DNA of 64,000 bases from Nitrospirota bacterium (GCA_016212105.1 JACRHJ010000038.1:1-64000), one strand, 5' to 3'. Positions 19,004-26,982 are shown, counted from the first letter of the stretch. Made by a program: numbers and translations. The notes: generated by a model not told the origin, from the sequence alone.

Positions 19004-19515
19004 TGCTCCTCCAGCTCTTCGGCGTGATGTTCCTCGTCAACATGTTCACCATCGGCGGCGGGTACGTCATGCTGCCGCTCCTGCACGACTTCTTCGTCAC
19101 GCAGTTCGGCTGGCTTACCGACCAGGAGTTCCTGGACGCGGTCGCAATGGGGCAGATAACCCCCGGCCCACTGACGATAATGAACGCGTTCATCGGCTTC
19201 AAGGTGCTGGGGCTCCCCGGCGCGGTCGTGGCAACAATCGGCAGCTACCTGCCGTCGCTGTTCATCGTCACATACGTTACGAAATACTACCTGAAGTTCC
19301 GGGACTCGCGGGTTGTGGCTGGCGTGTTCCGCGGCATAAAGCCGGCGGTCGTGGGCATGCTCGGCGCTGTGGCGGTTACGCTCGGGGACAAGTCTCTGGT
19401 AGACCCGGCCACGATGGGCATAGGCGCGGGCTGCTTCGCGCTGATGTCGTTCACGAGGGTGGACCCTACGCTGGTGATAATCGGGGCCGGTGTTGCGGGG
19501 GCTGTGTTTTTGTAG
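19000..19515 (+). CDS. Chromate transporter, C-terminal half protein
   Basis: 171 aa, second CHR-domain half. It carries the same signatures as its partner (FTIGGGYVMLPLLHDFFV; WLTDQEFLDAVAMGQITPGP) and is predicted to insert with opposite topology. The ATG overlaps the stop of the first half by 4 nt with GGAGGCG upstream. An in-frame extension to 18583 would lie inside the first gene and is rejected. The pair would form a heteromeric transporter. Chromate as the physiological substrate is a family annotation, not something visible here. Confidence 0.85.
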   Translation: MMLLQLFGVMFLVNMFTIGGGYVMLPLLHDFFVTQFGWLTDQEFLDAVAMGQITPGPLTIMNAFIGFKVLGLPGAVVATIGSYLPSLFIVTYVTKYYLKFRDSRVVAGVFRGIKPAVVGMLGAVAVTLGDKSLVDPATMGIGAGCFALMSFTRVDPTLVIIGAGVAGAVFL

Positions 19516-19732
19516 GGCGCGACGCCCTCGGCGCGCCGGGCATTGAAATGGTGCGGGCGCAATTAATTTCGCCCGCACCATTGGTTGTCATTCCCGCGGA
19601 GGCGGGAATCCAGGGACTTGCAGTGCGCGTTTAGCCGGTCAAACCAAAGTCGCTGGACCCCCGCTTTCGCGGGGGTGACGTCAGACCCGGCACAGAGGCC
19701 CGCCCCTACATGAAGAAGCCGCAAGTGCGGCG
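19516..19732. repeat. Repeats between convergent chr and coxB genes
   Basis: A long hairpin pairs AATGGTGCGGGCG with its complement (19547-19582) and probably terminates both converging transcripts. It is followed by GTCATTCCCGCGGAGGCGGG, a CTGGACCCCCGCTTTCGCGG unit and a GGCCCGCCCCTACAT unit. Confidence 0.55.
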
Positions 19733-20677
19733 TTATTTCAGCGTCTTCATGTACGAGATAATGTCCGTGATGTCCGCATCCGAGAGCGTCCCCTTGAACG
19801 TCGGCATGACGTTTGCGTAGCCCTTGACGACCTTCGCGCCGGGGTCGGTCATAGACTCCTTTAAGTAGTCCTCGTCCGCCGTTACGCTCGAACCGTCCGA
19901 GAGTTCGACCCGCCTGCCGAAAAGACCTTTGAGGCTCGGCCCGACCCTCGGGCTTCCGTCAGTCGTGTGGCAGCCGAGGCAGCCGGAGTTCTTCACCAGT
20001 TCCTCGCCGCGCCGGGCGGGCGGCATCGCCGCCTGGGACTCCCCGGCCTGCCTGCCAGACCACTCCGCGTATTCGTGCGCATCCATCACGATGAGCTTGC
20101 CAAGCATCAGAGAGTGGCCCTGCCCGCAGTACTCGGCGCAGAATATCTGGTACTCGCCGGGCCTGTCCGGCAGGAGGTACATCTTCGTGTACCTGCCGGG
20201 GAGTATGTCCTGCTTTATCCGGAAGTCCGGCAGGTACAGGCTGTGGATCACGTCCTCCGAGGTCATGCTCAGCCCGACCGGCTTGCCCGTCTGCACGTGC
20301 AGCTCGTTGACCGCCTTCCTGCCGTCCGGGTACGTGAACTCCCAGAGCCACTGCTTCGCCACGACGCCTATCTCCTGCGCGCCGGGCATCGGCGCCTGCA
20401 TCTTCATGTAGACCGTGTACCCGTAATAGAAGATGGACAGTACGAGGATGGACGGTATGACTATCCATATGGTTTCGAGCGCGCGGTTGGACGTGATGTA
20501 CGGCGTCTCACGCTCCGGCTCGCCCTTCTTCTTCCGGTACCTGAGCGCGAAGTATATCAGCGCGCCCTGCGTGACGACGAAGAAGAACAGCCCGACCAGG
20601 AGTATGTACAGGAATACGGAGTCCACCTCGCCGGATATCTTTGAGGCCGCGCCTGGTATGTCGAACAGCTGGTTCAT
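19733..20677 (-). CDS. coxB: Cytochrome c oxidase subunit II with fused cytochrome c
   Basis: 314 aa. Two membrane helices (about 22-45 and 68-90) precede a periplasmic cupredoxin domain. Its CuA site is complete (His, then CAEYCGQGHSLMLG). A C-terminal class I cytochrome c domain (about 225-314) has haem motif CLGCH and axial Met in NVMPTF, as in caa3-type oxidases. It passes electrons from soluble or fused haem to CuA and on to subunit I. The SCO copper chaperone lies directly upstream on the same strand. No subunit I or III gene lies within the window on either side, which is unusual for a cox locus. Confidence 0.93.
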   Translation of the reverse strand: MNQLFDIPGAASKISGEVDSVFLYILLVGLFFFVVTQGALIYFALRYRKKKGEPERETPYITSNRALETIWIVIPSILVLSIFYYGYTVYMKMQAPMPGAQEIGVVAKQWLWEFTYPDGRKAVNELHVQTGKPVGLSMTSEDVIHSLYLPDFRIKQDILPGRYTKMYLLPDRPGEYQIFCAEYCGQGHSLMLGKLIVMDAHEYAEWSGRQAGESQAAMPPARRGEELVKNSGCLGCHTTDGSPRVGPSLKGLFGRRVELSDGSSVTADEDYLKESMTDPGAKVVKGYANVMPTFKGTLSDADITDIISYMKTLK

Positions 20678-20829
20678 GTGTTGAAATCCGTGGTCCGTGT
20701 CCTAATGTAGGGGCGGGTCCCTGTGCCCGCCCGTATTTTATGTTGTCGTCCCGACCGAAGTGGAGGGACCTGCTTTTTTAATGTCCAAGGGCAACAAGCA
20801 GATTCCTCGACTTCGCTCGGAATGACACC
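20678..20829. repeat. Repeats between sco and coxB
   Basis: A GTAGGGGCGGGTCCCTGTGC unit (20705-20731) is followed by a large imperfect hairpin. Its arms are GTCGTCCCGACCGAAGTGGA and TCCTCGACTTCGCTCGGAAT (about 20742-20826). It is the same arm pair found in the core of the 192-bp element. Confidence 0.55.
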
Positions 20830-21783
20830 CTATCTTCCTGGATTCCCGCCTTCGCGGGAATGACGGTCCGCCTCTTTCCTCCGCATCGCAACCAGCAGCC
20901 CGCCCACGCATACCACAGTAACGACGCCGAGCGCGGTCATCACACGCGTCGCGGCGAGGGCGTACTTCCTGCCCGCCGGGTCGTAATCGAAGCAAAACAA
21001 TAGCACGTTGTTGAGCGCGTGAGAAGGGCCGACCTTCCCGTCCGCCGCCTCGGTCAGGGCGAGCCTGAGGTCGAACGGCTCCTGCCTGATGCCGTAAAGG
21101 TAGCGCATAACCCTGCCGTCCGGCGAGAGTATTATCAGCGCGGACGGGTGCGCGAAGTTGCCGGGGCCAAGCTCCTTGAACCGGAAGCCGACCGCCTTTG
21201 TGATGGCCGACGTCTCCGCCGCCCCACCAAACAGGAACGGCCACGCGGCGCCTGGGTTGTCCACGCCTCTGAGCATGCTGTAAGTCGTGGCCGATTTGTC
21301 CTTCGCCATCTCGAGCGTCTCGGCCGGGTTGAAGCTGACCGTCACGACCCGGAAGTCGCCCCCCAGTTTCAGCCCGCCCATACCGTCGATAGTGTGCGAC
21401 AGGCTGGAGAAGGTAAGCGGGCAGAGCATCGGGCATTCGTAGTAGTTGAGCGAGAGTACGACCGGCTGGCCCGTGAAGTACTCGCCGAGCCGGACACGCC
21501 TTCCGTCCTGGTCGGTCAGGACGGTGTCCAGCGGGACCTGTGCGCCGAGGCGCTCGTCCACGCCTATCTCCTTGAGGACTGCGTCCTCGGGGTCTTGGGT
21601 GATGCCGGCGGATGCGGGGAACGGCGCTACAAGGCCTGCAAGCAGCAATACAAGCACAAGGCAGAAAAGCTCATAACACCTCCATCCCCCGGATATCTTA
21701 AGAGGGGGCTTGAACACATACTCCCCCCGTTGGGGGGAAGCGCAGGGATAGGGCGTTCTTTGGGTAGGCGGTGAAGTGTTCAT
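20830..21783 (-). CDS. SCO1/SenC-family copper chaperone, start uncertain
   Basis: Thioredoxin-fold SCO protein with the copper-binding CPMLCP motif and the distal His in FAHPSA, followed by a C-terminal membrane helix. It delivers copper to CuA of the oxidase subunit II encoded next. The N-terminus is problematic. The in-frame ATG at 21783 puts about 36 non-signal residues before the signal peptide CLVLVLLLAGLVAPFPASA. A better start (ATG 21674 with GGAGGT just upstream) is one base out of frame across an A4/T4 run at 21665-21668. The last residues (HSREGGNPGR) are translated from a dispersed palindromic repeat, so the C-terminal tail is probably a recent addition. Confidence 0.82.
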   Translation of the reverse strand: MNTSPPTQRTPYPCASPQRGEYVFKPPLKISGGWRCYELFCLVLVLLLAGLVAPFPASAGITQDPEDAVLKEIGVDERLGAQVPLDTVLTDQDGRRVRLGEYFTGQPVVLSLNYYECPMLCPLTFSSLSHTIDGMGGLKLGGDFRVVTVSFNPAETLEMAKDKSATTYSMLRGVDNPGAAWPFLFGGAAETSAITKAVGFRFKELGPGNFAHPSALIILSPDGRVMRYLYGIRQEPFDLRLALTEAADGKVGPSHALNNVLLFCFDYDPAGRKYALAATRVMTALGVVTVVCVGGLLVAMRRKEADRHSREGGNPGR

Positions 21784-22148
21784 GTAGCCAAAGTATATCA
21801 CACACAACAACTTCCCAATGCATATAAATTGACGCAGGGGCGCGGCCTGTCCCCGGCGGCGCCTGCCGTTCCAATATGCGGCTATTTGCCGGTTTCCCGC
21901 TTGCAAGCCGCTATTAGCGGCCGCTATATCATGAATATGGAAAAATATGCCGGTCGAGCGGATATTATTCGGTTGAAACGGCGTTCTACGCCCCGTCTGC
22001 TGTTTCAGTAGAAGCCTCTGATAACGCCATATACCGGAAAATATGGTGCCTGCTGTGTATCAGAGGCGGCTAATCGCGGATTTAGATGTAAAGATTGAGC
22101 TTATAATCCGAAAAATTTGACGTCTGCTTAATGTAGCGGCGATTGGTA
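21784..22148. other. Structured AT-richer intergenic region upstream of pckA
   Basis: No gene. It contains the palindrome CCGCTATTAGCGG (about 21912) and a two-tier hairpin at 22014-22067. The outer stem GCCTCTGATA/TATCAGAGGC is perfect over 10 bp. The inner stem CGCCATAT/ATATGGTG pairs over 8 bp including one G-U. Base composition is lower in GC than the flanking genes. It could be an untranslated RNA or a cruciform regulatory site. Confidence 0.45.
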
Positions 22149-22177
22149 TTGACTTTTGCCCTTATTCGTTATAGAAT
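22149..22177 (+). promoter_or_regulatory. Promoter of pckA
   Basis: TTGACT, 17-nt spacer, TAGAAT, giving a leader of about 50 nt before the ATG at 22234. Confidence 0.65.
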
Positions 22178-22233
22178 ATTGCCCGTGTCCAGCACTGGGC
22201 GCGGATTCAACTCAACCGAAGGAGAAAAACAAC

Positions 22234-23916
22234 ATGGCAACGCTCAACGCATCCCCCGGCTCGACCTGGAGGGCCATAATCGAGACCGCTCTTTACGCAA
22301 ACTCGGTCAAGAAGACGAACATGGCTGAGCTGTACGACCTGGCCGTCAAGCAGCCGGAGGTCATCTGCACCGACCAGCCGATGTACAACCCCGGCCAGTT
22401 CGGCCTTCCGGCCGACGCGAAGGTCCTCGTCTCGAACGACGGCTCTGTCGTCGGCCGCACGGCCCGCGCGAGGCTTCTCTGCCGCAAGTTCGACAAGGAG
22501 CAGTCCGACAAGATTCAGGTCCTGCTCAGGGAGGCGGTCTACCAGTTCAACAAGAAGCCGGGCCTGCACCTCGAAGGCATCGTTGGGTTGCACCCCGACT
22601 TCATGGTCAAGGCGCACCTGGTCTCCCCGGTCTCGGACGCGAAGAACATGCTCGACTGGGGCATGAACTTCCTGCCGTTCATGAAGCCCTGGAGCGACAC
22701 CTACGCGAAGTCCCGCGGCATAAACGAGCCGGACATCATCGCCTTCGCCGACCCGGACTGGTCGCACCCCGACTACCCGCACGGCTGCGTCATCATCGAC
22801 GAGACTACCAACTCCATTGCCATCCTCGGCCTCCGTTACTTCGGCGAGAGGAAGAAGGGCACCCTCACGCTCGCCTGGACCGCCGGCGTCCGCCACAACA
22901 TGGTCGCATGCCACGGCGGCATCAAGAAGATAGTCGGCAGCCGCCCCATCGCGGTATTCGGCCTGTCCGGCTCCGGCAAGTCCTCCATCACCAACAGCCT
23001 CGACCACAACGGCACGCTCAAGAAGGAGGAGAAGGTCACGGTCATACACGACGACGCCTTCCTCATCGACCTCGAAAACGACGTGTCCGTCGCGCTGGAG
23101 CCGTCGCTCTTCGACAAGACCGACGCGGTAAAGCCGGACGACCCGATCCTCAAGTACTTCTACTCGTCCCAGAACGTCGCCGTCACGCTGAAGAACAACG
23201 GCAAGAAGGCCGAGAAGGTCATGGTACACCAGGACGTAAGGAACAACAACGGACGCTGCATAAAGAGCCGCGACATGTTCCACCACGCCGACTCCTGCGA
23301 GAGGCCGGGCATGGTCATCTGGCTGCAGAAGGACACCAGCCTCCCGCCGATATGCAAGGTGAAGAGGAGCTCCCTCGCGGTCTCGATGGGCGCATCTCTC
23401 TCCACGCTCCGCGCGAAGGGCGTCGAGAACGTGGACGCGAAGGAGCTGGAGAAGCTGGTCATAGAGCCGTTCGCCAACCCCTTCCGGGTGCACCCGCTCC
23501 TCGAGGACTGCGAGCAGTTCAGGAAGCTCTTCAAGATGGGCTGCGAGTGTTATATAATGAACACGCATGCGTTCGGCCTGCCGGACAGCCTGATAGACAT
23601 CCCCAAGGAGATATCGCTCGCAATCGTGACCGAGCTTATGCGCGGGAACATCACATGGCGCGAGTGGCGCACGTTCAACGGCCTCCAGGTCCCGCAGAAC
23701 GGCTCGGAGCTGTTCGGCCTCGACTACGACAAGAAGTACAAGCCCAAGAGGTCCGTCGAGTACCTGAACTTCCTTCGTGACCGCATGCAGGACAGGATAA
23801 CCTTCCTGTCCAACAAGCGCGACATCGAGCACGACATGGACAACACGTTCATCGCGCCGCTGGTCCTCGCAAGGACGACCATAGACAAGATACTGAACCC
23901 GGACCTGTACAGCTGA
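22234..23916 (+). CDS. pckA: Phosphoenolpyruvate carboxykinase (ATP-type family)
   Basis: 560 aa from ATG 22234, with AAGGAG 9 nt upstream. The PEPCK-ATP family is recognised from the active-site lysine segment GERKKGTLTLAW (about 205-216), P-loop [11 protein letters not shown] (241-251), kinase-2 VIHDDAF and the C-terminal adenine-binding region. The enzyme converts oxaloacetate and ATP to PEP, CO2 and ADP, the first step of gluconeogenesis or an anaplerotic route. The P-loop is GLSGSGKSS rather than the usual GLSGTGKTT, and the protein is somewhat longer than the 530-540 aa classical enzyme, so it belongs to a divergent subfamily. It is monocistronic with its own promoter and terminator. 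Confidence 0.87.
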   Translation: MATLNASPGSTWRAIIETALYANSVKKTNMAELYDLAVKQPEVICTDQPMYNPGQFGLPADAKVLVSNDGSVVGRTARARLLCRKFDKEQSDKIQVLLREAVYQFNKKPGLHLEGIVGLHPDFMVKAHLVSPVSDAKNMLDWGMNFLPFMKPWSDTYAKSRGINEPDIIAFADPDWSHPDYPHGCVIIDETTNSIAILGLRYFGERKKGTLTLAWTAGVRHNMVACHGGIKKIVGSRPIAVFGLSGSGKSSITNSLDHNGTLKKEEKVTVIHDDAFLIDLENDVSVALEPSLFDKTDAVKPDDPILKYFYSSQNVAVTLKNNGKKAEKVMVHQDVRNNNGRCIKSRDMFHHADSCERPGMVIWLQKDTSLPPICKVKRSSLAVSMGASLSTLRAKGVENVDAKELEKLVIEPFANPFRVHPLLEDCEQFRKLFKMGCECYIMNTHAFGLPDSLIDIPKEISLAIVTELMRGNITWREWRTFNGLQVPQNGSELFGLDYDKKYKPKRSVEYLNFLRDRMQDRITFLSNKRDIEHDMDNTFIAPLVLARTTIDKILNPDLYS

Positions 23917-23930
23917 GAAAACCGGGCGAC

Positions 23931-23959
23931 TTGACTATTATCGGATGATAATGTAAAAT
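23931..23959 (+). promoter_or_regulatory. Promoter just downstream of pckA
   Basis: TTGACT, 17-nt spacer, TAAAAT. No ORF follows before the terminator hairpin at 24049, so it would drive a short non-coding transcript. Confidence 0.5.
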
Positions 23960-23965
23960 TGATAC

Positions 23966-24076
23966 AATAGGTGTGCAGGCAGGACTGCCGGCCCTATCTG
24001 GGGGGATGGACCGGTAATACCCCGGCCGCATGTCTATGCATTAATCGAGGGCCGCCCGCAAGGGCGGCCCGCTTCT
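23966..24076 (+). ncRNA. Candidate small RNA of about 110 nt
   Basis: It is bounded by the promoter at 23931-23959 and the perfect 9-bp GC hairpin GGGCCGCCC/GGGCGGCCC (24049-24070). Inside are a GGCAGGACTGCC hairpin and CCGGTAATACCCCGG. I do not recognise a known RNA family, and SRP, 6S, tmRNA and RNase P signatures were not found. The T-tract after the hairpin is weak (CTTCTT), so this stays a candidate. Confidence 0.35.
24049..24070 (+). terminator. Hairpin terminator after pckA
   Basis: GGGCCGCCC, loop GCAA, GGGCGGCCC, followed by GCTTCTTGCTT. It may end pckA read-through and the candidate small RNA. Confidence 0.6.
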
Positions 24077-24079
24077 TGC

Positions 24080-24258
24080 TTACGGACGGCGGACGCCGCC
24101 GTCCTCACGTGCAACCCGCTGGTCCGGCCGTCGAGCCTGCCCAGCCATGAAGAGACCCCAGCCCGGTATTCATATCCGCCGGTCTGGTATGCAGGGGAAT
24201 GCCGACCGGTCCCGCTGGGGGGTTGGGCCGCAGGTTTCCCTTGCATACCTATAAAACA
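24080..24258. other. Structured non-coding stretch between two terminators
   Basis: It has strong base-pairing potential: GGACGGCG/CGCCGTCC near 24084-24104, CCCCAGC/GCTGGGG bracketing an inner CCGGTC/GACCGG stem, and CAACCC/GGGTTG at long range. A 70-codon minus-strand frame overlaps it but has no convincing composition or SD. It may be a structured RNA of unknown type. Confidence 0.35.
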
Positions 24259-24261
24259 GAA

Positions 24262-24285
24262 CGGGCCGCCCGGTTGGGCGGCCCG
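24262..24285 (-). terminator. Terminator of the tandem paralogue operon
   Basis: CGGGCCGCCC and GGGCGGCCCG form a perfect 10-bp stem with a GGTT loop. On the minus strand it is followed by TTCTGTTTTAT, and on the plus strand by ATTTGTTTG, so it can act both ways. Confidence 0.7.
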
Positions 24286-24385
24286 ATTTGTTTGTGATTA
24301 TAAAATACCGGCGAGATGTGTCGTCGATCCTTGCCTTTGCTTTTGCAGCCGCTGTTCTCCGAACGGCCCGTCTGGAAGCCGGGCG

Positions 24386-25639
24386 CTACAGCGCTCCCCC
24401 GCCATCCCCGCCGAACTCCCGCGAGTAGTCGAGGTTGACCTCCGGTTTGACAGGCATGCCGCGCCGCACGTCGTACGGGGCCATGCCGAGCGCGAATGTG
24501 AACCTCTCCGTGCGTCCGGGCGCGAGCATGACCGGCCCCCACTGGAGCCCGACGAAGCGCTCTTCCCCGGCGAGCGGCGTTGTGTCGCCCGCCTTGGGGA
24601 ACTGGCGCGGGCCGTTTGAGAAGAAGGCCAAAGGCTTCGGCCCTCCGAACCACTGTATGAAGTCCGCCGCCAACGAGTATCCGTGCCCCTCGCCTATCAG
24701 GCTGTTCCCGTAATGGAACATGCCGACGTAGTTGTGCCTGGCCGTGTCCACGCGGCCTACCGTCTCCACGACCTGCCCGTCCGTCCAGCCGACGTTGCCC
24801 GCGGCGGTGCCGTAGTCACCCACCCAGGGCTCGTCGCCGTAGGCGTATGAAAAGACCGCCGGATTGGGGCCGGAGTTCGTGACGTCTATATGCGTCACGA
24901 AGTAGCCGTCGCCGGCGCGGAAGCAGGCTGTCTTCTTTATGAGGAGCGGGACGCCGTCAACCATCGCCTCGTGCCTGCTGGAAATTATCAGACCCGTCGG
25001 GCTGACCTTCTCCACGGCGCTCCCGAGGAACCTCCATGTGTCCGGCGTCACGATGCGGCCCGTAAGGCTTTCCTGTACCGCCTCGTTTGCGCTGCACCAG
25101 ATATGCCGCCAGGCACGGCCGTCGAAATACGACATGCCCGTGTGGTTGTACCCGTCCTGGGTGGGCGTCTTGATGCTCTCCGGCAGGGCACCGCCGAGGA
25201 ACAGGCCGTGCGTGACCTTCCCGTCGTCGTCCACAAATCTACTGAATATGGTCGAGACCTCGGTGCCATCCGGCTTGACGTCCCTGACGTAGCCGTCCCC
25301 GCTTTCCTCGTCCCACTCGTAGTCGAGGTACGCCCTGCCGGGCAGGGGCGGGAAGTGCCTTCCCATAAGCCTGTAACGGGGGTCCTCGATGTCGATGCCC
25401 CACAGGAGCCGGTCGGCCTCGCCGAGGAACAGGTCGTTTTTCAGCTCGTAACGCTTCCCGCCGGTGCCGCTCAGAAGGTAAACCCCTCTGAAATGCTCGT
25501 TAATGCCGAAGCGGACGTATTGGGCAAGCAGTACGGCGCCGGAAACCATGACGGCGATGGAAAGAAGAAGGGCGGCAACACGATAACGTCTGCCGGCCAG
25601 GCTGGACTTGATGGTGCGGAAAAACGAAAGCGGCTGCAT
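24386..25639 (-). CDS. Membrane-anchored protein of unknown function, paralogue B
   Basis: 417 aa from ATG 25639. The longer in-frame extension overlaps the upstream gene and is rejected. Cytoplasmic N-terminus MQPLSFFRTIKSSLAG, one signal anchor (about 22-43), then a large exported beta-rich domain. It is clearly homologous along its whole length to the gene upstream. Shared blocks are FRGVYLLSG, ELKNDLFLGE, GMSYFDGRAWRHIW, FIQWFGG, FVGLQWGPVMLAPG, and the ending RRGMPVKPEVNLDYSREFGG. Conserved Trp, Tyr and Asp in these blocks suggest a carbohydrate- or ligand-binding beta-sandwich, but I do not recognise the family. It is second in a two-gene operon, 53 bp after its partner. Confidence 0.8.
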   Translation of the reverse strand: MQPLSFFRTIKSSLAGRRYRVAALLLSIAVMVSGAVLLAQYVRFGINEHFRGVYLLSGTGGKRYELKNDLFLGEADRLLWGIDIEDPRYRLMGRHFPPLPGRAYLDYEWDEESGDGYVRDVKPDGTEVSTIFSRFVDDDGKVTHGLFLGGALPESIKTPTQDGYNHTGMSYFDGRAWRHIWCSANEAVQESLTGRIVTPDTWRFLGSAVEKVSPTGLIISSRHEAMVDGVPLLIKKTACFRAGDGYFVTHIDVTNSGPNPAVFSYAYGDEPWVGDYGTAAGNVGWTDGQVVETVGRVDTARHNYVGMFHYGNSLIGEGHGYSLAADFIQWFGGPKPLAFFSNGPRQFPKAGDTTPLAGEERFVGLQWGPVMLAPGRTERFTFALGMAPYDVRRGMPVKPEVNLDYSREFGGDGGGAL

Positions 25640-25692
25640 TGTCCTGCTCGACTTTTCTGTTACGGGTAGTGCGCTTACGCGAGATGGTTGTG

Positions 25693-26943
25693 TTAAATGC
25701 TCCGTCCGGCCTCCCCGCCGGACTCCCGCCCGTAGTCCAGGTCGACATCCGGCTTGACCGGCATCCCGCGCCGCTCGTCGTAAGACGCCATGCCGACGGC
25801 GTAGGTAAAGGACCTGGTCTCTCCGGGGTCGAGCCTTACCGGCCCCCACATAAGCCCCACGAACCGGGAGTTACCGCGAAGAGGGGCGTCGGCGTACTTG
25901 CCGGGGAACTCGTCCGGCTTGTTGGAGAAGAAGGCCTCCGGCCTGTCCGGGCCGAACCACTGTATGAAGTTCGCGGCCATCGTGAAGCCGTGTCCCTGTC
26001 CGAGCAGGTCGTTCCCGTAGTCGAACATGCCTGCGTAGCCGTACCTGCGTGTGTCCACCGCGCCGACTGTCTGTATTATCCGGCCCTCCACCCAGCCGAC
26101 GTTGCCTCCGGAGCTGCCGAAGTTGCCGAGCCAGGGCTCGTCGCCGTACCCGTAAGCGAATATCGCGGGCCTGTCGCCCGTGTTCCGGAACTCTATGGTG
26201 GACAGGAAATAGGTGTCGCCCGCCCGGAAGCTCGCGGTCTTGCGCACACGCAGAGGGGCGCCCTCGACGGTCAGCGAGTGGGTGCTCGACAGGACGAGCA
26301 CTGTGTCGCTCACGCGCTCGACCCGGCTGCCTATGTACCGCCAGCCGGACGGAGTTACGAATGTGTCCATGTGGCCGGTGGCGACGGTCTCGTTGGCGTT
26401 GCACCAGATGTGCAGCCACCTCGTGCCGTCGAAATACGACATGCCGGAGTTGTTGCGTGCGAGCGGGTCGCGCGACTCGACCGCACGGGACAGCGCCCCG
26501 CCGACGAACAGGCCGTGCGTCGTATTGCCGTCCTCGCCCTCGTACCTGCTGAAGACCGTCTGGAGAGTCCGCCCGCCGGGGTAGTGGTTGCTGACGAAGC
26601 CACTGCCGGTTGCGGGGTCCCATTCGTACTCTAAATACGCCTGGCCGGGCCGTCCGGGATCCTCGGCGCGCGCATGCACGATGCGCGGGTCCTCGAAGTC
26701 GTGGCCCCAGACGAGCCGGCCCTCCTCGCCGAGGAGCAGGCCGTTCTTCAGCTCGACAAGCCTTATGCCCTCGCCCCTCAGGACGTAGACCCCCTCGAAA
26801 TGTTTATTGAAGTTGAAGCGGGTGAGCAGGACGGCGGCGAGCGTTAACGTCACGCAGACGGCAATTATAGCCGCGCGGGCCGGCCTCTTGGAAATTCCTG
26901 CAAGGGAACTGACGGGATTACGGAAAAACGATGACGGCTGCAT
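25693..26943 (-). CDS. Membrane-anchored protein of unknown function, paralogue A
   Basis: 416 aa. The layout matches the following gene: short basic N-terminus (MQPSSFFRNPVSSLAG), one hydrophobic anchor (about 24-42), then an exported domain of about 370 residues. The blocks FEGVYVLRGEG, ELKNGLLLGEEGRLVWGHDFEDPR, GMSYFDGTRWLHIWCNANE, FIQWFGPDRPEAFFSNKP and FVGLMWGPVRLDPGETRSF align with the paralogue at roughly half identity. The conserved Cys in HIWC is shared. No known domain is recognised. A sigma-70-like promoter (26994-27021) and a PerR-type box (26968-26982) lie directly upstream, so peroxide or iron control of the pair is inferred. Confidence 0.8.
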   Translation of the reverse strand: MQPSSFFRNPVSSLAGISKRPARAAIIAVCVTLTLAAVLLTRFNFNKHFEGVYVLRGEGIRLVELKNGLLLGEEGRLVWGHDFEDPRIVHARAEDPGRPGQAYLEYEWDPATGSGFVSNHYPGGRTLQTVFSRYEGEDGNTTHGLFVGGALSRAVESRDPLARNNSGMSYFDGTRWLHIWCNANETVATGHMDTFVTPSGWRYIGSRVERVSDTVLVLSSTHSLTVEGAPLRVRKTASFRAGDTYFLSTIEFRNTGDRPAIFAYGYGDEPWLGNFGSSGGNVGWVEGRIIQTVGAVDTRRYGYAGMFDYGNDLLGQGHGFTMAANFIQWFGPDRPEAFFSNKPDEFPGKYADAPLRGNSRFVGLMWGPVRLDPGETRSFTYAVGMASYDERRGMPVKPDVDLDYGRESGGEAGRSI

Positions 26944-26967
26944 TTACCTGCCTGTAGTGCGTAGTAC

Positions 26968-26982
26968 TTATAATGATTATAG
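26968..26982. promoter_or_regulatory. PerR-type box upstream of the tandem paralogues
   Basis: TTATAATGATTATAG matches the Bacillus-type PerR consensus (TTATAATNATTATAA) at 14 of 15 positions. It lies just downstream of the -10 at 26994-26999, where bound repressor would block transcription. A second, weaker box overlaps the rubrerythrin promoter at 41769. Confidence 0.55.

Noticed and set aside
18470-19515. Metal-resistance island
   Set aside because: Only the two chr halves are present. No regulator or other resistance gene lies next to them.
21784-21906. Longer SCO N-terminus from 21906
   Set aside because: Translates intergenic-like sequence with no SD. The signal peptide lies further downstream.
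24034-24246. 70-aa minus-strand ORF between two terminators
   Set aside because: No SD, no homologous look, and it spans hairpins. Better read as non-coding.
23966-24260. SRP, 6S, tmRNA or RNase P RNA
   Set aside because: None of their conserved core sequences could be found on either strand.
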